In this document: piece after piece, positions 44,873 through 54,689 of the stretch
How positions within the stretch are numbered: the stretch's first letter is position 1
How the letters are laid out: every line of letters begins with the position of its first letter
Assembly: GCA_040274765.1 (NCBI GenBank)
Contig: JBEMAY010000003.1
Coordinates: 16,652-80,651 of the forward strand
Reading direction: 5' to 3'
DNA: 64,000 bases
From: Psychrobacillus sp040274765
GTDB taxonomy: Bacteria > Bacillota > Bacilli > Bacillales_A > Planococcaceae
Notes under the pieces: generated by a model
Databases searched by the model: none
The model's input: the letters and a program-made list of their open reading frames with translations, nothing else
Told to the model about the DNA's origin: nothing
Program-made: the position numbers and the translations under genes

Positions 44873-45956
44873 GAACTTTTTAGATAATTCCAGATCTAGT
44901 TGGATGGAAGGAGAAGGAGAGCATTCTGACATCGTGATGAGCACTAGAATCCGCTTGGCCAGAAACTTAAATGGTTTTCGCTTCCCTCTAGCATTTACAG
45001 AGGATGAAGCGCATAAAATTGACCAATCTGTTTCCTCCACCCTATTAGATGCGGACGAAGAGTTACAAAAGAATTTTACATCTGTACACATTAAAGATGT
45101 ATCTGAGCTAGGGCGTCAAGTCTTGGTAGAAAAGCATCTGATCAGTCCTAAGCTCGCAAATTCACCTAATACAGGGTCTGTCCTTTTATCAGAAGATGAG
45201 TCTGTTAGTGTCATGGTGAATGAGGAAGATCATATTCGGATTCAATGTCTATATCCTGGACTTCAAATACAACAAGCCTACGAACGGGCAGATACAATAG
45301 ATCGTTTATTAGAAAAAGAATTACCATATGCATTCGATGAACAGTTTGGTTATTTGACAAGTTGCCCTACAAATACCGGAACCGGCCTTAGAGCGTCTGT
45401 CATGATGCACTTACCTGCTTTAACCAAAACAAAGCAAATGAACCGGATTGTAACTATTATTTCTCGGCTTGGAATGGTCGTAAGAGGAATATATGGAGAA
45501 GGTAGTGAAGCGCTCGGCAATGTTTATCAGGTATCAAATCAAACGACACTTGGTAAGACTGAGGAGGATATACTTGCCGATCTTCAAAGTATTGCTGAAC
45601 AAATTATTCAAAAAGAAAGAGAAGCAAGGGACGCGCTTATCAAGCATTCCCCAAATACATTGGAGGATCGTCTCTACCGCTCGCTAGGAACCTTATCCTA
45701 CGCTCGTCTAATGACCACAGAGGAGGCAGCAAGATGCCTGTCTGATGTGCGTTTAGGAATAGATATTGGACTGATTCAAGATATTGATATGTCCATCCTA
45801 AATGAATGTATGATCTTTATGCAGCCTGGTTTTTTACAAAAGTATGCGGGCACAACTTTAAATGCTACGGAACGTGATATGTTTCGAGCTAAGCTGTTAA
45901 GGGAACGTTTGCAAAAAGGAGAAAAAGAGAAAACAAAAGGAGAGGAACCTGCATGA
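44862..45956 (+). CDS. mcsB: Protein arginine kinase McsB
   Basis: This 364-residue kinase related to phosphagen kinases marks proteins with phosphoarginine for ClpCP. The segment SDIVMSTRIRLARNLNGFRFP near residue 25 is a family hallmark, and GYLTSCPTNTGTG near 165 lines the active site. The ATG at 44862 has GGAGGTGG upstream and lies in the last codons of mcsA; it overlaps the clpC start by four bases. Confidence 0.95.
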   Translation: MSIENFLDNSRSSWMEGEGEHSDIVMSTRIRLARNLNGFRFPLAFTEDEAHKIDQSVSSTLLDADEELQKNFTSVHIKDVSELGRQVLVEKHLISPKLANSPNTGSVLLSEDESVSVMVNEEDHIRIQCLYPGLQIQQAYERADTIDRLLEKELPYAFDEQFGYLTSCPTNTGTGLRASVMMHLPALTKTKQMNRIVTIISRLGMVVRGIYGEGSEALGNVYQVSNQTTLGKTEEDILADLQSIAEQIIQKEREARDALIKHSPNTLEDRLYRSLGTLSYARLMTTEEAARCLSDVRLGIDIGLIQDIDMSILNECMIFMQPGFLQKYAGTTLNATERDMFRAKLLRERLQKGEKEKTKGEEPA

Positions 45957-48403
45957 TGTTTAATCGATTTACGCAAAGATCGCAAAAAGTTTTACAATTA
46001 GCTCAAGAAGAGGCTATTCGTTTAAAGCATGAATCTATTGGAACAGAACATATTTTACTCGGTCTTATCCGTGAGGGTAGCGGAATTGCTGCAAAAGCAT
46101 TAGAAGCAATCGAGGTAGATCCTAAAGTAATAGAGGCAGGGATCGAGGAGCTGGTTGGAACTGGAGCAGAGGAAGTTGGTCCGATCGTGCACTATACCCC
46201 TCGTGCTAAGAAAGTCATTGAACTTTCAGTAGATGAATCGAGAAAACTAGGTCACTCTTATATTGGAACAGAACATTTACTTCTTGCGTTAATCCGTGAA
46301 GGAGAAGGGGTAGCGGCAAGAGTATTAAATAATGCAGGTGTAAGCTTAAACAAGGCACGTCAGCAAGTGCTGCAATTATTAGGAAGTACCGATCAATCTC
46401 ATAGCAATAGTAATAACAACGGAGTTGCTCCGGCTAGCACACCAACATTAGACGGATTAGCACGCGATTTAACACAAATTGCAAGAGAAGGTACGTTAGA
46501 TCCAGTTATTGGGCGCAGTAAGGAAATTACACGCGTTATTGAAATCTTAGCTCGTCGTACGAAAAATAATCCAGTGCTAATCGGGGAGCCAGGTGTAGGT
46601 AAAACTGCTATTGCAGAAGGGCTTGCACAACAAATCGTACAAAATGAGGTTCCTGAAATACTACGAGATAAACGTGTAATGACTTTAGATATGGGTACGG
46701 TTGTAGCTGGTACTAAATATCGTGGTGAGTTTGAAGACCGTCTGAAAAAAGTAATGGACGAAATTCGCCAAGCTGGGAACGTTATTCTTTTCATTGATGA
46801 ACTTCATACCTTAATCGGTGCAGGTGGAGCTGAAGGGGCAATTGACGCTTCGAATATCTTGAAGCCAGCACTGGCTCGAGGAGAAATTCAATGTATCGGT
46901 GCTACAACTTTAGACGAATATCGCAAATACATTGAAAAAGATGCTGCACTTGAGCGTCGTTTCCAGCCAATCCAAGTTGATGAGCCTTCTGCAGAGGAAG
47001 CTATACAAATTATTTATGGATTACGTGATCGTTATGAAGCACACCACCGTGTCAAAATCACGGATGAAGCAGTAGAAGCTGCAGTTAAAATGTCTGATCG
47101 CTACATTTCAGACCGTTTCTTACCTGATAAAGCAATAGACTTAATAGATGAGGCTGGTTCTAAGGTTCGCCTTCGTTCCTATACAACTCCTCCTAATTTA
47201 AAAGAATTAGAAACAAAGCTAGAAGCTGTTCGTTCTGAGAAAAATGCAGCTGTACAAAGTCAGGAATTTGAGAAGGCGGCTTCTTTCCGAGACAAAGAAC
47301 AAAAGATTAAAGATAAATTAGAAACTATGAAAAATACTTGGAAAGAAAAGCAAGGAAAAGAAGAGTCTGAGGTTACTGTAGAGGATATCGCTTCTGTAGT
47401 GTCGATGTGGACTGGAATTCCTGTTTCCAAGCTGGCTCAAACAGAATCTGAGAAATTATTAAAGCTTGAGGATAAATTACATGAACGTGTCATCGGTCAA
47501 ACGGAAGCTGTAGATGCTATTTCTCGTGCTATTCGCCGAGCTCGAGCAGGCTTAAAAGATCCGAAGCGACCAATTGGTTCTTTTATATTCTTAGGACCTA
47601 CAGGAGTAGGGAAAACGGAGCTGGCTCGCGCTTTAGCGGAAGTAATGTTTGGAGACGAGGACGCAATGATCCGCGTGGATATGTCTGAGTACATGGAAAA
47701 ACATTCTACTTCTCGTTTAGTAGGCTCACCTCCTGGATATGTAGGATTTGATGATGGTGGTCAGTTGACTGAAAAAGTGCGCCGTAAACCATATTCTGTT
47801 ATCTTATTAGATGAAATTGAAAAAGCGCATCCTGACGTATTCAATATTCTTTTACAGGTATTAGAGGATGGACGATTAACAGATTCGAAAGGTCGCACAG
47901 TAGACTTCCGTAATACGGTAGTAATTATGACGTCTAACGTTGGAGCAGACGCGCTTAAATACAACAAACATGTAGGGTTTAACTTACAAGAGGCTGGAAA
48001 AACAGATTATAAAGATATGAAGGGCAAAATGCTGGAAGAACTGAAAAAAGCATTCCGACCTGAATTCTTAAACCGTTTAGATGAAATGATTGTGTTCCAC
48101 TCATTAGAGAAAGAGCACTTAAAACAAATAGTTACATTAATGACAGAACAGTTAGCGAAGCGTCTAAAAGAACAAGGCATAGAGCTAGTGCTTACTGAAG
48201 CTGCTCAAGATAAAATTACTACAGAAGGCTACGATCCAACATACGGAGCACGTCCACTGCGTCGTGCATTACAAAAGCATGTAGAAGATCGCCTTTCAGA
48301 AGAACTGTTAAAAGGAGAAGTTTTAACAGGTCAGCGTGTAGTATTTGATGTAGAAAATGACGAATTTGTTGTGCGTACAACAGAGCCTGTCACAGAAAGT
48401 TAA
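45953..48403 (+). CDS. clpC: ATP-dependent Clp protease ATPase subunit ClpC
   Basis: This 816-residue AAA+ unfoldase has an N-domain with two Clp repeats (residues 1-145), two ATPase modules with Walker A GEPGVGKT and GPTGVGKT, a middle domain with a UVR motif between them, and a ClpP-binding loop. It delivers phosphoarginine-tagged and MecA-bound proteins to ClpP. The start MMFNRFTQR mirrors the B. subtilis protein. It is the last gene of the CtsR operon. Confidence 0.96.
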   Translation: MMFNRFTQRSQKVLQLAQEEAIRLKHESIGTEHILLGLIREGSGIAAKALEAIEVDPKVIEAGIEELVGTGAEEVGPIVHYTPRAKKVIELSVDESRKLGHSYIGTEHLLLALIREGEGVAARVLNNAGVSLNKARQQVLQLLGSTDQSHSNSNNNGVAPASTPTLDGLARDLTQIAREGTLDPVIGRSKEITRVIEILARRTKNNPVLIGEPGVGKTAIAEGLAQQIVQNEVPEILRDKRVMTLDMGTVVAGTKYRGEFEDRLKKVMDEIRQAGNVILFIDELHTLIGAGGAEGAIDASNILKPALARGEIQCIGATTLDEYRKYIEKDAALERRFQPIQVDEPSAEEAIQIIYGLRDRYEAHHRVKITDEAVEAAVKMSDRYISDRFLPDKAIDLIDEAGSKVRLRSYTTPPNLKELETKLEAVRSEKNAAVQSQEFEKAASFRDKEQKIKDKLETMKNTWKEKQGKEESEVTVEDIASVVSMWTGIPVSKLAQTESEKLLKLEDKLHERVIGQTEAVDAISRAIRRARAGLKDPKRPIGSFIFLGPTGVGKTELARALAEVMFGDEDAMIRVDMSEYMEKHSTSRLVGSPPGYVGFDDGGQLTEKVRRKPYSVILLDEIEKAHPDVFNILLQVLEDGRLTDSKGRTVDFRNTVVIMTSNVGADALKYNKHVGFNLQEAGKTDYKDMKGKMLEELKKAFRPEFLNRLDEMIVFHSLEKEHLKQIVTLMTEQLAKRLKEQGIELVLTEAAQDKITTEGYDPTYGARPLRRALQKHVEDRLSEELLKGEVLTGQRVVFDVENDEFVVRTTEPVTES

Positions 48404-48410
48404 TAATATA

Positions 48411-48442
48411 GGCATTCCGAGATTACCGGAATGCCTTTTTTT
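48411..48442 (+). terminator. Terminator of the ctsR-clpC operon
   Basis: GGCATTCCG and CGGAATGCC with loop AGATTAC, then seven T. Confidence 0.9.
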
Positions 48443-48468
48443 ACATAGCTTTGCAACACAGGGTCATA

Positions 48469-49094
48469 CGCTTTTCGAGATGTCTAGCTTCAGCACCTTG
48501 CCCCTCGGGGTCAAATAGGAAAATACTGCGGTGGCTGAGGAGCTGCCTCCTCGCATTTTCCTATTTGCCTGTCGGGGCAGAGATAGGTGCTTTCGCTTTT
48601 CAAGATGTCTAGCTTCATCGCCTTGCCCCTCGGGTCAAATAGATAAAAGCTCCGGTGGCTGAGGAACTGCCTCCTCGCATTTCCCCATTTGCCTGTCGGG
48701 GCAGAACAGGCGATTATGCTTTTCGAGATGTCTAGCTTCAGCACCTTGCCCCTCGGGGTCAAATAGGAAAATACTGCTCCTGCGCGAGCTCGTCGCAAAC
48801 AAAAGCGTTTGCGGTGGCTGAGGAGCTGCCTCCTCGCATTTTCCTATTTGCCTGTCGGGGCAGAGATAGGTGCTTTCGCTTTTCAAGATGTCTAGCTTCA
48901 TCGCCTTGCCCCTCGGGTCAAATGGATAAAAGCTCCGGTGGCTGAGGAACTGCCTCCTCGCATTTCCCCATTTGCCTGTCGGGGCAGAACAGGCGATTAT
49001 GCTTTTCNNNNNNNNNNAGCTCCGGTGGCTGAGGAACTGCCTCCTCGCATTTCCCCATTTGCCTGTCGGGGCAGAACAGGCGATTATGCTTTTC
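48469..49094. repeat. Tandem array of the dispersed palindromic repeat
   Basis: Four full units begin at 48481 (A), 48606 (B), 48729 (C) and 48889 (D), followed by a partial fifth after the N run. A and C carry the outer stem AGCACC/GGTGCT, B and D ATCGCC/GGCGAT. The pair AB is repeated as CD with one substitution (B AGATAAAAGC, D GGATAAAAGC) and a 36-base insertion in C that adds a hairpin CGCAAAC/GTTTGCG. The array sits between the clpC terminator and the radA ribosome binding site. Frames reading through it are not genes. Confidence 0.92.
49008..49017. other. Assembly gap (10 N)
   Basis: Ten N lie inside the repeat array; the sequence after the gap repeats unit D exactly. The real number of units is unknown. 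Confidence 0.98.
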
Positions 49095-49112
49095 TTATTA
49101 TAGGAGGATTAT

Positions 49113-50483
49113 ATGGCAAAAAAGAAAACGAAATTTATGTGTAACTCATGTGGCTACGAGGCTGCGAAATGGATGGGTAGATGTCCAGGATGTGGCGAAT
49201 GGAACACGATGGTGGAAGAGGTAGAAGTTGTCTCTAAGGGTCCTCGACATTCTTTTCAGCATTCCACGGGAGTCACTCAAAAAGCAACGCCCATTATATC
49301 TATTGAAACAATCGAGGAACCTCGTGTACAGACGGATTTAGTAGAATTGAATCGTGTTTTAGGAGGAGGAATTGTGCCAGGCTCCCTAGTTTTAATTGGG
49401 GGAGATCCAGGTATAGGTAAATCAACGCTTCTTTTACAAGTTTCTGCTCTTCTTGCGAATAAAGGTGAACGAGTCCTCTATATATCCGGAGAAGAATCCA
49501 TCCGCCAGACGAAACTCCGAGCTGAACGTCTAGGAGTTACTTCAACCGAACTTTATATCTATTCGGAAACTAATCTAGAGCTGATTAATGAAACGATTGA
49601 TCAAGTAAGTCCACGTTTTGTAATAGTGGATTCTATACAAACTGTGCATCATCCAGAAGTAACAAGTGCCCCAGGCAGTGTCTCTCAAGTACGGGAAAGT
49701 ACCGCGGAGTTGATGCGTATTGCTAAAACTAAAAACATTGCTATCTTTTTAGTGGGTCATGTTACGAAGGAAGGGCAAATTGCTGGGCCAAGGATACTCG
49801 AGCATATGGTAGACACCGTTTTATATTTCGAGGGAGAACGTCATCACAATCATCGGATATTGCGTTCGCAAAAAAATAGATTCGGTTCGACTAATGAGAT
49901 TGCTATTTTTGAAATGGTACAACAAGGTCTAAAGGAAGTATTAAATCCTTCTGAGTTATTTTTACAAGAGCGTTCTCATGGAGCAGCAGGCTCAGCAATC
50001 GTTGCGTCTATGGAAGGGACAAGACCGATTTTAGTAGAAATTCAAGCGTTGGTCACACAGTCGAGCTTTAATTATCCAAAAAGAATGGCTACGGGGATTG
50101 ACCAAAATAGAATTTCCTTGTTAATGGCAGTGCTAGAAAAGCGCATGGGGCTGCTACTTCAAACCCAAGACGCTTATATAAAAGTTGCCGGCGGAGTAAA
50201 ATTAGACGAACCTGCCATCGATTTAGCCGTCCTAGTAAGTATTGTCTCTAGTTTTAGAGATATAGGAGTTTCTTCAACGGATTGTTTTATAGGTGAGGTA
50301 GGGTTAACTGGTGAGGTAAGAAGAGTGTCGAGAATTGAACAAAGGGTGCAAGAGGCTGCAAAGCTGGGCTTCAAACGAGCAATCATTCCAGCTTCCAATA
50401 TGGGAGGCTGGGACTATCCTAAGGGACTTCAGGTCATTGGGGTAGAATCTGTAAATGAAGTAATGAAGGAAGCTTTTTCTTAA
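49113..50483 (+). CDS. radA: DNA repair protein RadA (Sms)
   Basis: This 456-residue RecA-like helicase has a C4 zinc finger (CNSCGYEAAKWMGRCPGC, residues 10-27), Walker A GGDPGIGKST near residue 97, the RadA motif KNRFG near 252 and a C-terminal Lon-protease-like domain. It promotes branch migration in recombination and transformation. Its GGAGG box follows the repeat array directly, so the array occupies its 5' leader. disA, expected next, is missing. Confidence 0.95.
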   Translation: MAKKKTKFMCNSCGYEAAKWMGRCPGCGEWNTMVEEVEVVSKGPRHSFQHSTGVTQKATPIISIETIEEPRVQTDLVELNRVLGGGIVPGSLVLIGGDPGIGKSTLLLQVSALLANKGERVLYISGEESIRQTKLRAERLGVTSTELYIYSETNLELINETIDQVSPRFVIVDSIQTVHHPEVTSAPGSVSQVRESTAELMRIAKTKNIAIFLVGHVTKEGQIAGPRILEHMVDTVLYFEGERHHNHRILRSQKNRFGSTNEIAIFEMVQQGLKEVLNPSELFLQERSHGAAGSAIVASMEGTRPILVEIQALVTQSSFNYPKRMATGIDQNRISLLMAVLEKRMGLLLQTQDAYIKVAGGVKLDEPAIDLAVLVSIVSSFRDIGVSSTDCFIGEVGLTGEVRRVSRIEQRVQEAAKLGFKRAIIPASNMGGWDYPKGLQVIGVESVNEVMKEAFS

Positions 50484-50521
50484 ATGGACTAGTAGGAAAC
50501 CCTAATTTAGGGTATAGAAGA

Positions 50522-50545
50522 GGTGACAGGAGACTGTCACCCACC
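50522..50545 (+). terminator. Hairpin after radA
   Basis: GGTGACAG-GAGA-CTGTCACC is an 8-bp perfect stem followed by CACCTTTT. The T run is short and delayed, so termination is uncertain. Confidence 0.45.
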
Positions 50546-50700
50546 TTTTAAGCGTAGTGCGTATACTTCTGAGTGGTAATGTAAATTATGTATAAGTAAA
50601 CTTTTGCCCCAAGCATTATTACATATGCACGGATTAAACTCTCAAAATAGTCGTAGAGCTTTAAAGGAAGTATAATAAAATTTAAACGGAGGTGGAATAT

Positions 50701-51792
50701 TTGTTAAAGTGGATTATTCAAATTGCTTTTGTATTAATAGGTGGTACATTAGGGTTGCTATTCTTACCGCACTTATATGAACTGATTAATTTATCCAACA
50801 ACTCTTTTATTAACAATGTATATGTTTCTGTATTGATCGGAGCAATCATGCTATATGTAGCTGCGCTATTTTTAACAGATTACTTAATTCATTTCATCAA
50901 ATGGATGGAGGAAAGACTATTAAAGGCACCCATTGGTGATTTATTGTTTGGGACGTTAGGAATGGTCATTGGGTTGATCGTAGCATTCTTTTTAGGATCA
51001 GCGGTATCGAGTATTGAATTTCCAGTCATTCGGTCTGTTGCCCCAGTTCTATTGACCATTATTTTAGGGTATTTAGGGTTCCAGGTAGGTTATAAAAAGA
51101 GAGATGAATTGTTACATGTATTTACTCCTTCTTCTAAGATTCCTACGTTGAAGAAAAAAACAGCAGAGGAAGAAGAACAGGCTATACCTTTAGGAACTTA
51201 TAAGCTCTTAGACACAAGCGTGATTATAGATGGGAGAATCGCAGACATTTCGGAAACGGGCTTTATAGAAGGGGTGCTAGTCGTTCCTCAATTTGTCCTA
51301 ACGGAGCTTCAGCATATTGCGGATTCCTCAGATACACTAAAACGTACAAGAGGTCGACGAGGCTTAGATGTTCTAAACAAACTAAAGGATGAAAGAAGCA
51401 CTGCCGTATTAATAGTGGAAGAAGACTTCGAGGATGTACAAGAGGTTGATTTAAAACTGATGCGTCTAGCTAAAAAAATGGGCGGTATAGTAGTAACAAA
51501 TGATTTTAACCTAAATAAGGTGTGCGAGTTGCATCAGGTTCGTGTATTGAATATTAATGATTTAGCAAATGCCGTTAAACCGGTAGTTATTCCCGGGGAA
51601 ATAATGCATGTAGTTGTGATTAAAGACGGTAAAGAGCATAATCAAGGGGTAGCTTATCTAGATGATGGAACGATGATTGTAGTCGAAGGCGGTAAAGCTT
51701 ATATCGGACAAGCGATTAATGTGGAAGTGACTAGTGTCCTCCAAACATCAGCGGGTCGAATGATCTTTGCGAAGCCACAAGAAACTAAATAA
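50701..51792 (+). CDS. yacL: PIN/TRAM domain membrane protein YacL
   Basis: This 363-residue protein has four N-terminal membrane helices (about residues 5-135), a PIN nuclease-like domain (about 170-285, with DTSVIIDGRIADI and TNDFNLNKV acidic residues) and a C-terminal TRAM domain. The role is unknown; a membrane-bound RNase is the usual guess. TTG at 50701 has GGAGGTGG upstream and matches the B. subtilis start MLK. Confidence 0.92.
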   Translation: MLKWIIQIAFVLIGGTLGLLFLPHLYELINLSNNSFINNVYVSVLIGAIMLYVAALFLTDYLIHFIKWMEERLLKAPIGDLLFGTLGMVIGLIVAFFLGSAVSSIEFPVIRSVAPVLLTIILGYLGFQVGYKKRDELLHVFTPSSKIPTLKKKTAEEEEQAIPLGTYKLLDTSVIIDGRIADISETGFIEGVLVVPQFVLTELQHIADSSDTLKRTRGRRGLDVLNKLKDERSTAVLIVEEDFEDVQEVDLKLMRLAKKMGGIVVTNDFNLNKVCELHQVRVLNINDLANAVKPVVIPGEIMHVVVIKDGKEHNQGVAYLDDGTMIVVEGGKAYIGQAINVEVTSVLQTSAGRMIFAKPQETK

Positions 51793-51860
51793 GTCACCGA
51801 AGGGGTGTTTCCTTTGTGGAGCATTCCCTTTTTCTTTGTAAATATAGGAGGCACATAATA

Positions 51861-52553
51861 ATGTTGTATACAGTAATCCTACCTGCCGCAGGAAGTGGCA
51901 AAAGAATGGGAGCAGGTCATAACAAGCTTTTTATCGAATTAAAAAACATACCAGTTTTAATACATACCCTTCGAGTTTTTGAACAAGATCCACACTGTGA
52001 GCATATTGTGTTAGCTGTAAAAAAAGAAGAGACATCGTATATTGAGCAGCTACTCCAGCAATTTTCTATCCAAAAGGTGTCAGCCATTGTAGAAGGCGGG
52101 TCTGAAAGGCAGCATAGTGTGTATGCAGGCTTGAAGGCTAGTCCTGCTGAAGGAATTGTACTGGTGCATGATGCTGCTAGACCGTTCATTCAGCAGGAAG
52201 TCATTCATCAGCTAGTCCAAGCAGCTGAAAAATTTGGCGCAGCAGTTGCGGCAGTACGTGCAAAGGATACGATGAAAAAAGTTCACAATGGTATAATACA
52301 GGAAACGGTTGATCGAGAGAGTCTTTGGATTATCCAAACACCCCAAGCTTTTCAATATGATGTATTGGAAAAAGCCGAAAGACTCGCTGAGCAGGAATCC
52401 TTTTTAGGGACCGACGAGGCTATGCTAGTAGAGAAGCTCGGTGAAAATGTTCACATCGTGGAGAGTAGCTATGATAACGTTAAGGTAACCACTCAAGAGG
52501 ACTTATTGTTAGGGGAAGTAATTTTAAATAAAAGAAAGCAGGAGGAGAAATAA
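51861..52553 (+). CDS. ispD: 2-C-methyl-D-erythritol 4-phosphate cytidylyltransferase IspD
   Basis: This 230-residue enzyme of the MEP isoprenoid pathway makes CDP-methylerythritol from MEP and CTP. It shows the nucleotide-binding start LPAAGSGKRMG, the VHDAARPF motif near residue 105 and TPQAF near 155. The ATG at 51861 has AGGAGG nine bases upstream; the frame extends back to 51816 without support. ispF follows after one base. Confidence 0.95.
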   Translation: MLYTVILPAAGSGKRMGAGHNKLFIELKNIPVLIHTLRVFEQDPHCEHIVLAVKKEETSYIEQLLQQFSIQKVSAIVEGGSERQHSVYAGLKASPAEGIVLVHDAARPFIQQEVIHQLVQAAEKFGAAVAAVRAKDTMKKVHNGIIQETVDRESLWIIQTPQAFQYDVLEKAERLAEQESFLGTDEAMLVEKLGENVHIVESSYDNVKVTTQEDLLLGEVILNKRKQEEK

Positions 52554-52554
52554 A

Positions 52555-53034
52555 TTGTTTAGAATAGGACAAGGCTTTGATGTACACGAATTTGCAGACA
52601 ATCGACCATTAATCATTGGCGGGGTCACGATTCCTTATGAAAGAGGGTTAATCGGTCACTCAGACGCAGACGTATTACTCCATACCATTACAGATGCAGC
52701 ACTAGGAGCAATCGGAGAAGGAGATATCGGGAGACATTTCCCTGATACAGATCCTGATTTTAAGGACGCAGATTCAGCGAAATTGCTCGAACATATTTGG
52801 AAGCTAGTCGATGCAAAAGGCTATAAGCTTGGGAATGTAGATTGTACGATAATAGCTCAAATGCCTAAAATGGCCCCATACATAGAGCAGATCCGTTCAA
52901 AGGTAGCGGAGCTTCTGCAAGCTGATATCTCTCAGGTGAATGTAAAGGCAACGACTACCGAAAAATTAGGGTTTACTGGACGCGGGGAAGGAATTGCTTC
53001 GATGGCAACTATCCTTTTAATGAAAAAAGACTAA
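52555..53034 (+). CDS. ispF: 2-C-methyl-D-erythritol 2,4-cyclodiphosphate synthase IspF
   Basis: This 159-residue zinc enzyme of the MEP pathway starts RIGQGFDVHEF, giving the metal ligands Asp8 and His10, and contains HSDADVLLH, GDIGRHFPDTD and TTTEKLGFTGRGEGI. TTG start with AGGAGG nine bases upstream. It is translationally close to ispD (one base). Confidence 0.96.
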   Translation: MFRIGQGFDVHEFADNRPLIIGGVTIPYERGLIGHSDADVLLHTITDAALGAIGEGDIGRHFPDTDPDFKDADSAKLLEHIWKLVDAKGYKLGNVDCTIIAQMPKMAPYIEQIRSKVAELLQADISQVNVKATTTEKLGFTGRGEGIASMATILLMKKD

Positions 53035-53180
53035 CTTTAAAAATGCTACATGCAGTGGTAGAATAGATAAAGTTTACTACTATAACGTGACAGGCAACAA
53101 TTAAGTTGTCTATAAACAAATTAATTCCACTTTCCAGATAAAGGTTTAATTTAAACGTAAGATAATTAGGAGGATTTATC

Positions 53181-54644
53181 ATGACAAAAGAAGTTCGCGT
53201 ACGCTATGCACCAAGTCCTACAGGAAATCTCCATATTGGAGGGGCACGTACTGCATTATTCAATTATTTATATGCTCGCCATCATAATGGGAAATTTATC
53301 GTTCGTATCGAAGACACAGATATCGAGCGAAATATTGAAGGCGGAGAATTATCGCAGCTGGATAACCTAAAGTGGCTAGGAATGGAATATGATGAATCCG
53401 TTGATATCGGTGGACCCTATGCACCTTATCGCCAAATGGAACGTTTAGATATTTACACAAAATATGCAGAAGAAATGCTAGAAAAAGGCCATGCTTATAA
53501 ATGTTTCTGTACTTCAGAGGAACTAGAGGCTGACCGTGAGCGACAAAAAGAAAATGGTGTGGCTGCTCCGATGTATAACGGAAAATGCAGACATTTATCT
53601 AAAGAGGAAGTACAAGAGAAGGAAGCAGCAGGAACACCTTATACAATTCGTATGCGTGTGCCTGAAAACGTAACTTATACATTTGACGATCTAGTTCGCG
53701 GATCTGTTTCGTTTGAATCGAAAGATGTTGGTGACTGGGTTCTTGTCAAAGCAAATGGTATTCCAACGTATAACTATGCAGTAGTATTAGATGATCACCT
53801 GATGGAGATTACGCATGTATTCCGTGGTGAGGAGCATTTATCCAATACTCCAAAACAATTAATGGTATTTGACGTTTTTGGTTGGGAATACCCTAAGTAT
53901 GGACATATGACGTTAATCATCAACGAAAGTCGTAAAAAATTATCTAAACGTGATGAATCAATCATCCAGTTTGTAGCACAATATAAAGACCTAGGGTATC
54001 TTCCAGAAGCAATGTTCAACTTCTTTGCATTATTAGGTTGGTCTCCTGAAGGGGAAGAGGAAATCTTCTCAAAAGAAGAATTCATTAAACAATTTGATGT
54101 TGCCCGTCTTTCAAAATCACCATCTATGTTTGATAAGCAAAAGCTAACATGGATGAACAATCAATACATCAAGCAGCTTCCACTTGAAAAAGTTGTAGAG
54201 CTTGCGTTGCCACACTTACAAAAAGAAGGGCTTCTTCCAGAGGAATTATCTGAGGAGCAGCAAGCATGGGCTACAAACTTAATAGGGCTTTACCATGATC
54301 AAATGAGCTTTGGAGCGGAAATTATTGAGTTGTCCTCATTGTTCTTTAACGATGATGTTGCATATAATGAAGAAGCTCTTGAAGTATTGACTGGTGACCA
54401 AGTACCAGAAGTGATGGCTGCCTTTAAATCGCAGCTAGAGGCTCTAGAAACATTTGAGCCAGCAGAAATTAAAGCATCGATTAAAGCGGTGCAAAAGGAA
54501 ACTGGTCATAAGGGGAAAAACCTGTTTATGCCTATTCGTGTTGTAACTACAGGTCAGACTCATGGACCAGAATTAGCAGATGCAATCAGCTTAATCGGAA
54601 AAGAAAAAGTAATTGCTAGAGTTTCCAAATACGCTAAACAATAA
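53181..54644 (+). CDS. gltX: Glutamyl-tRNA synthetase
   Basis: This 487-residue class I synthetase has the HIGH-type motif HIGGARTA (residues 18-25) and the KMSKS-type KLSKRDES near residue 255. In Bacilli GltX also charges tRNA-Gln with Glu for later amidation. TAGGAGG precedes the ATG. It is followed by the cysE T-box leader, as in B. subtilis. Confidence 0.96.
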   Translation: MTKEVRVRYAPSPTGNLHIGGARTALFNYLYARHHNGKFIVRIEDTDIERNIEGGELSQLDNLKWLGMEYDESVDIGGPYAPYRQMERLDIYTKYAEEMLEKGHAYKCFCTSEELEADRERQKENGVAAPMYNGKCRHLSKEEVQEKEAAGTPYTIRMRVPENVTYTFDDLVRGSVSFESKDVGDWVLVKANGIPTYNYAVVLDDHLMEITHVFRGEEHLSNTPKQLMVFDVFGWEYPKYGHMTLIINESRKKLSKRDESIIQFVAQYKDLGYLPEAMFNFFALLGWSPEGEEEIFSKEEFIKQFDVARLSKSPSMFDKQKLTWMNNQYIKQLPLEKVVELALPHLQKEGLLPEELSEEQQAWATNLIGLYHDQMSFGAEIIELSSLFFNDDVAYNEEALEVLTGDQVPEVMAAFKSQLEALETFEPAEIKASIKAVQKETGHKGKNLFMPIRVVTTGQTHGPELADAISLIGKEKVIARVSKYAKQ

Positions 54645-54689
54645 AATTGACTTTTCCACTGCAAGGTGTGAAAATGAGTGTAATTCATG

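Noticed and set aside
48469..49094. Possible CRISPR array
   Set aside because: Units are 120-160 bp, nearly identical throughout and internally palindromic; there are no short repeats with unique spacers and no cas genes.
48511..49144. Several open frames across the repeat array, on both strands
   Set aside because: They consist of translated palindromic repeat units, one of them spanning the N gap, and have no ribosome binding sites of their own.
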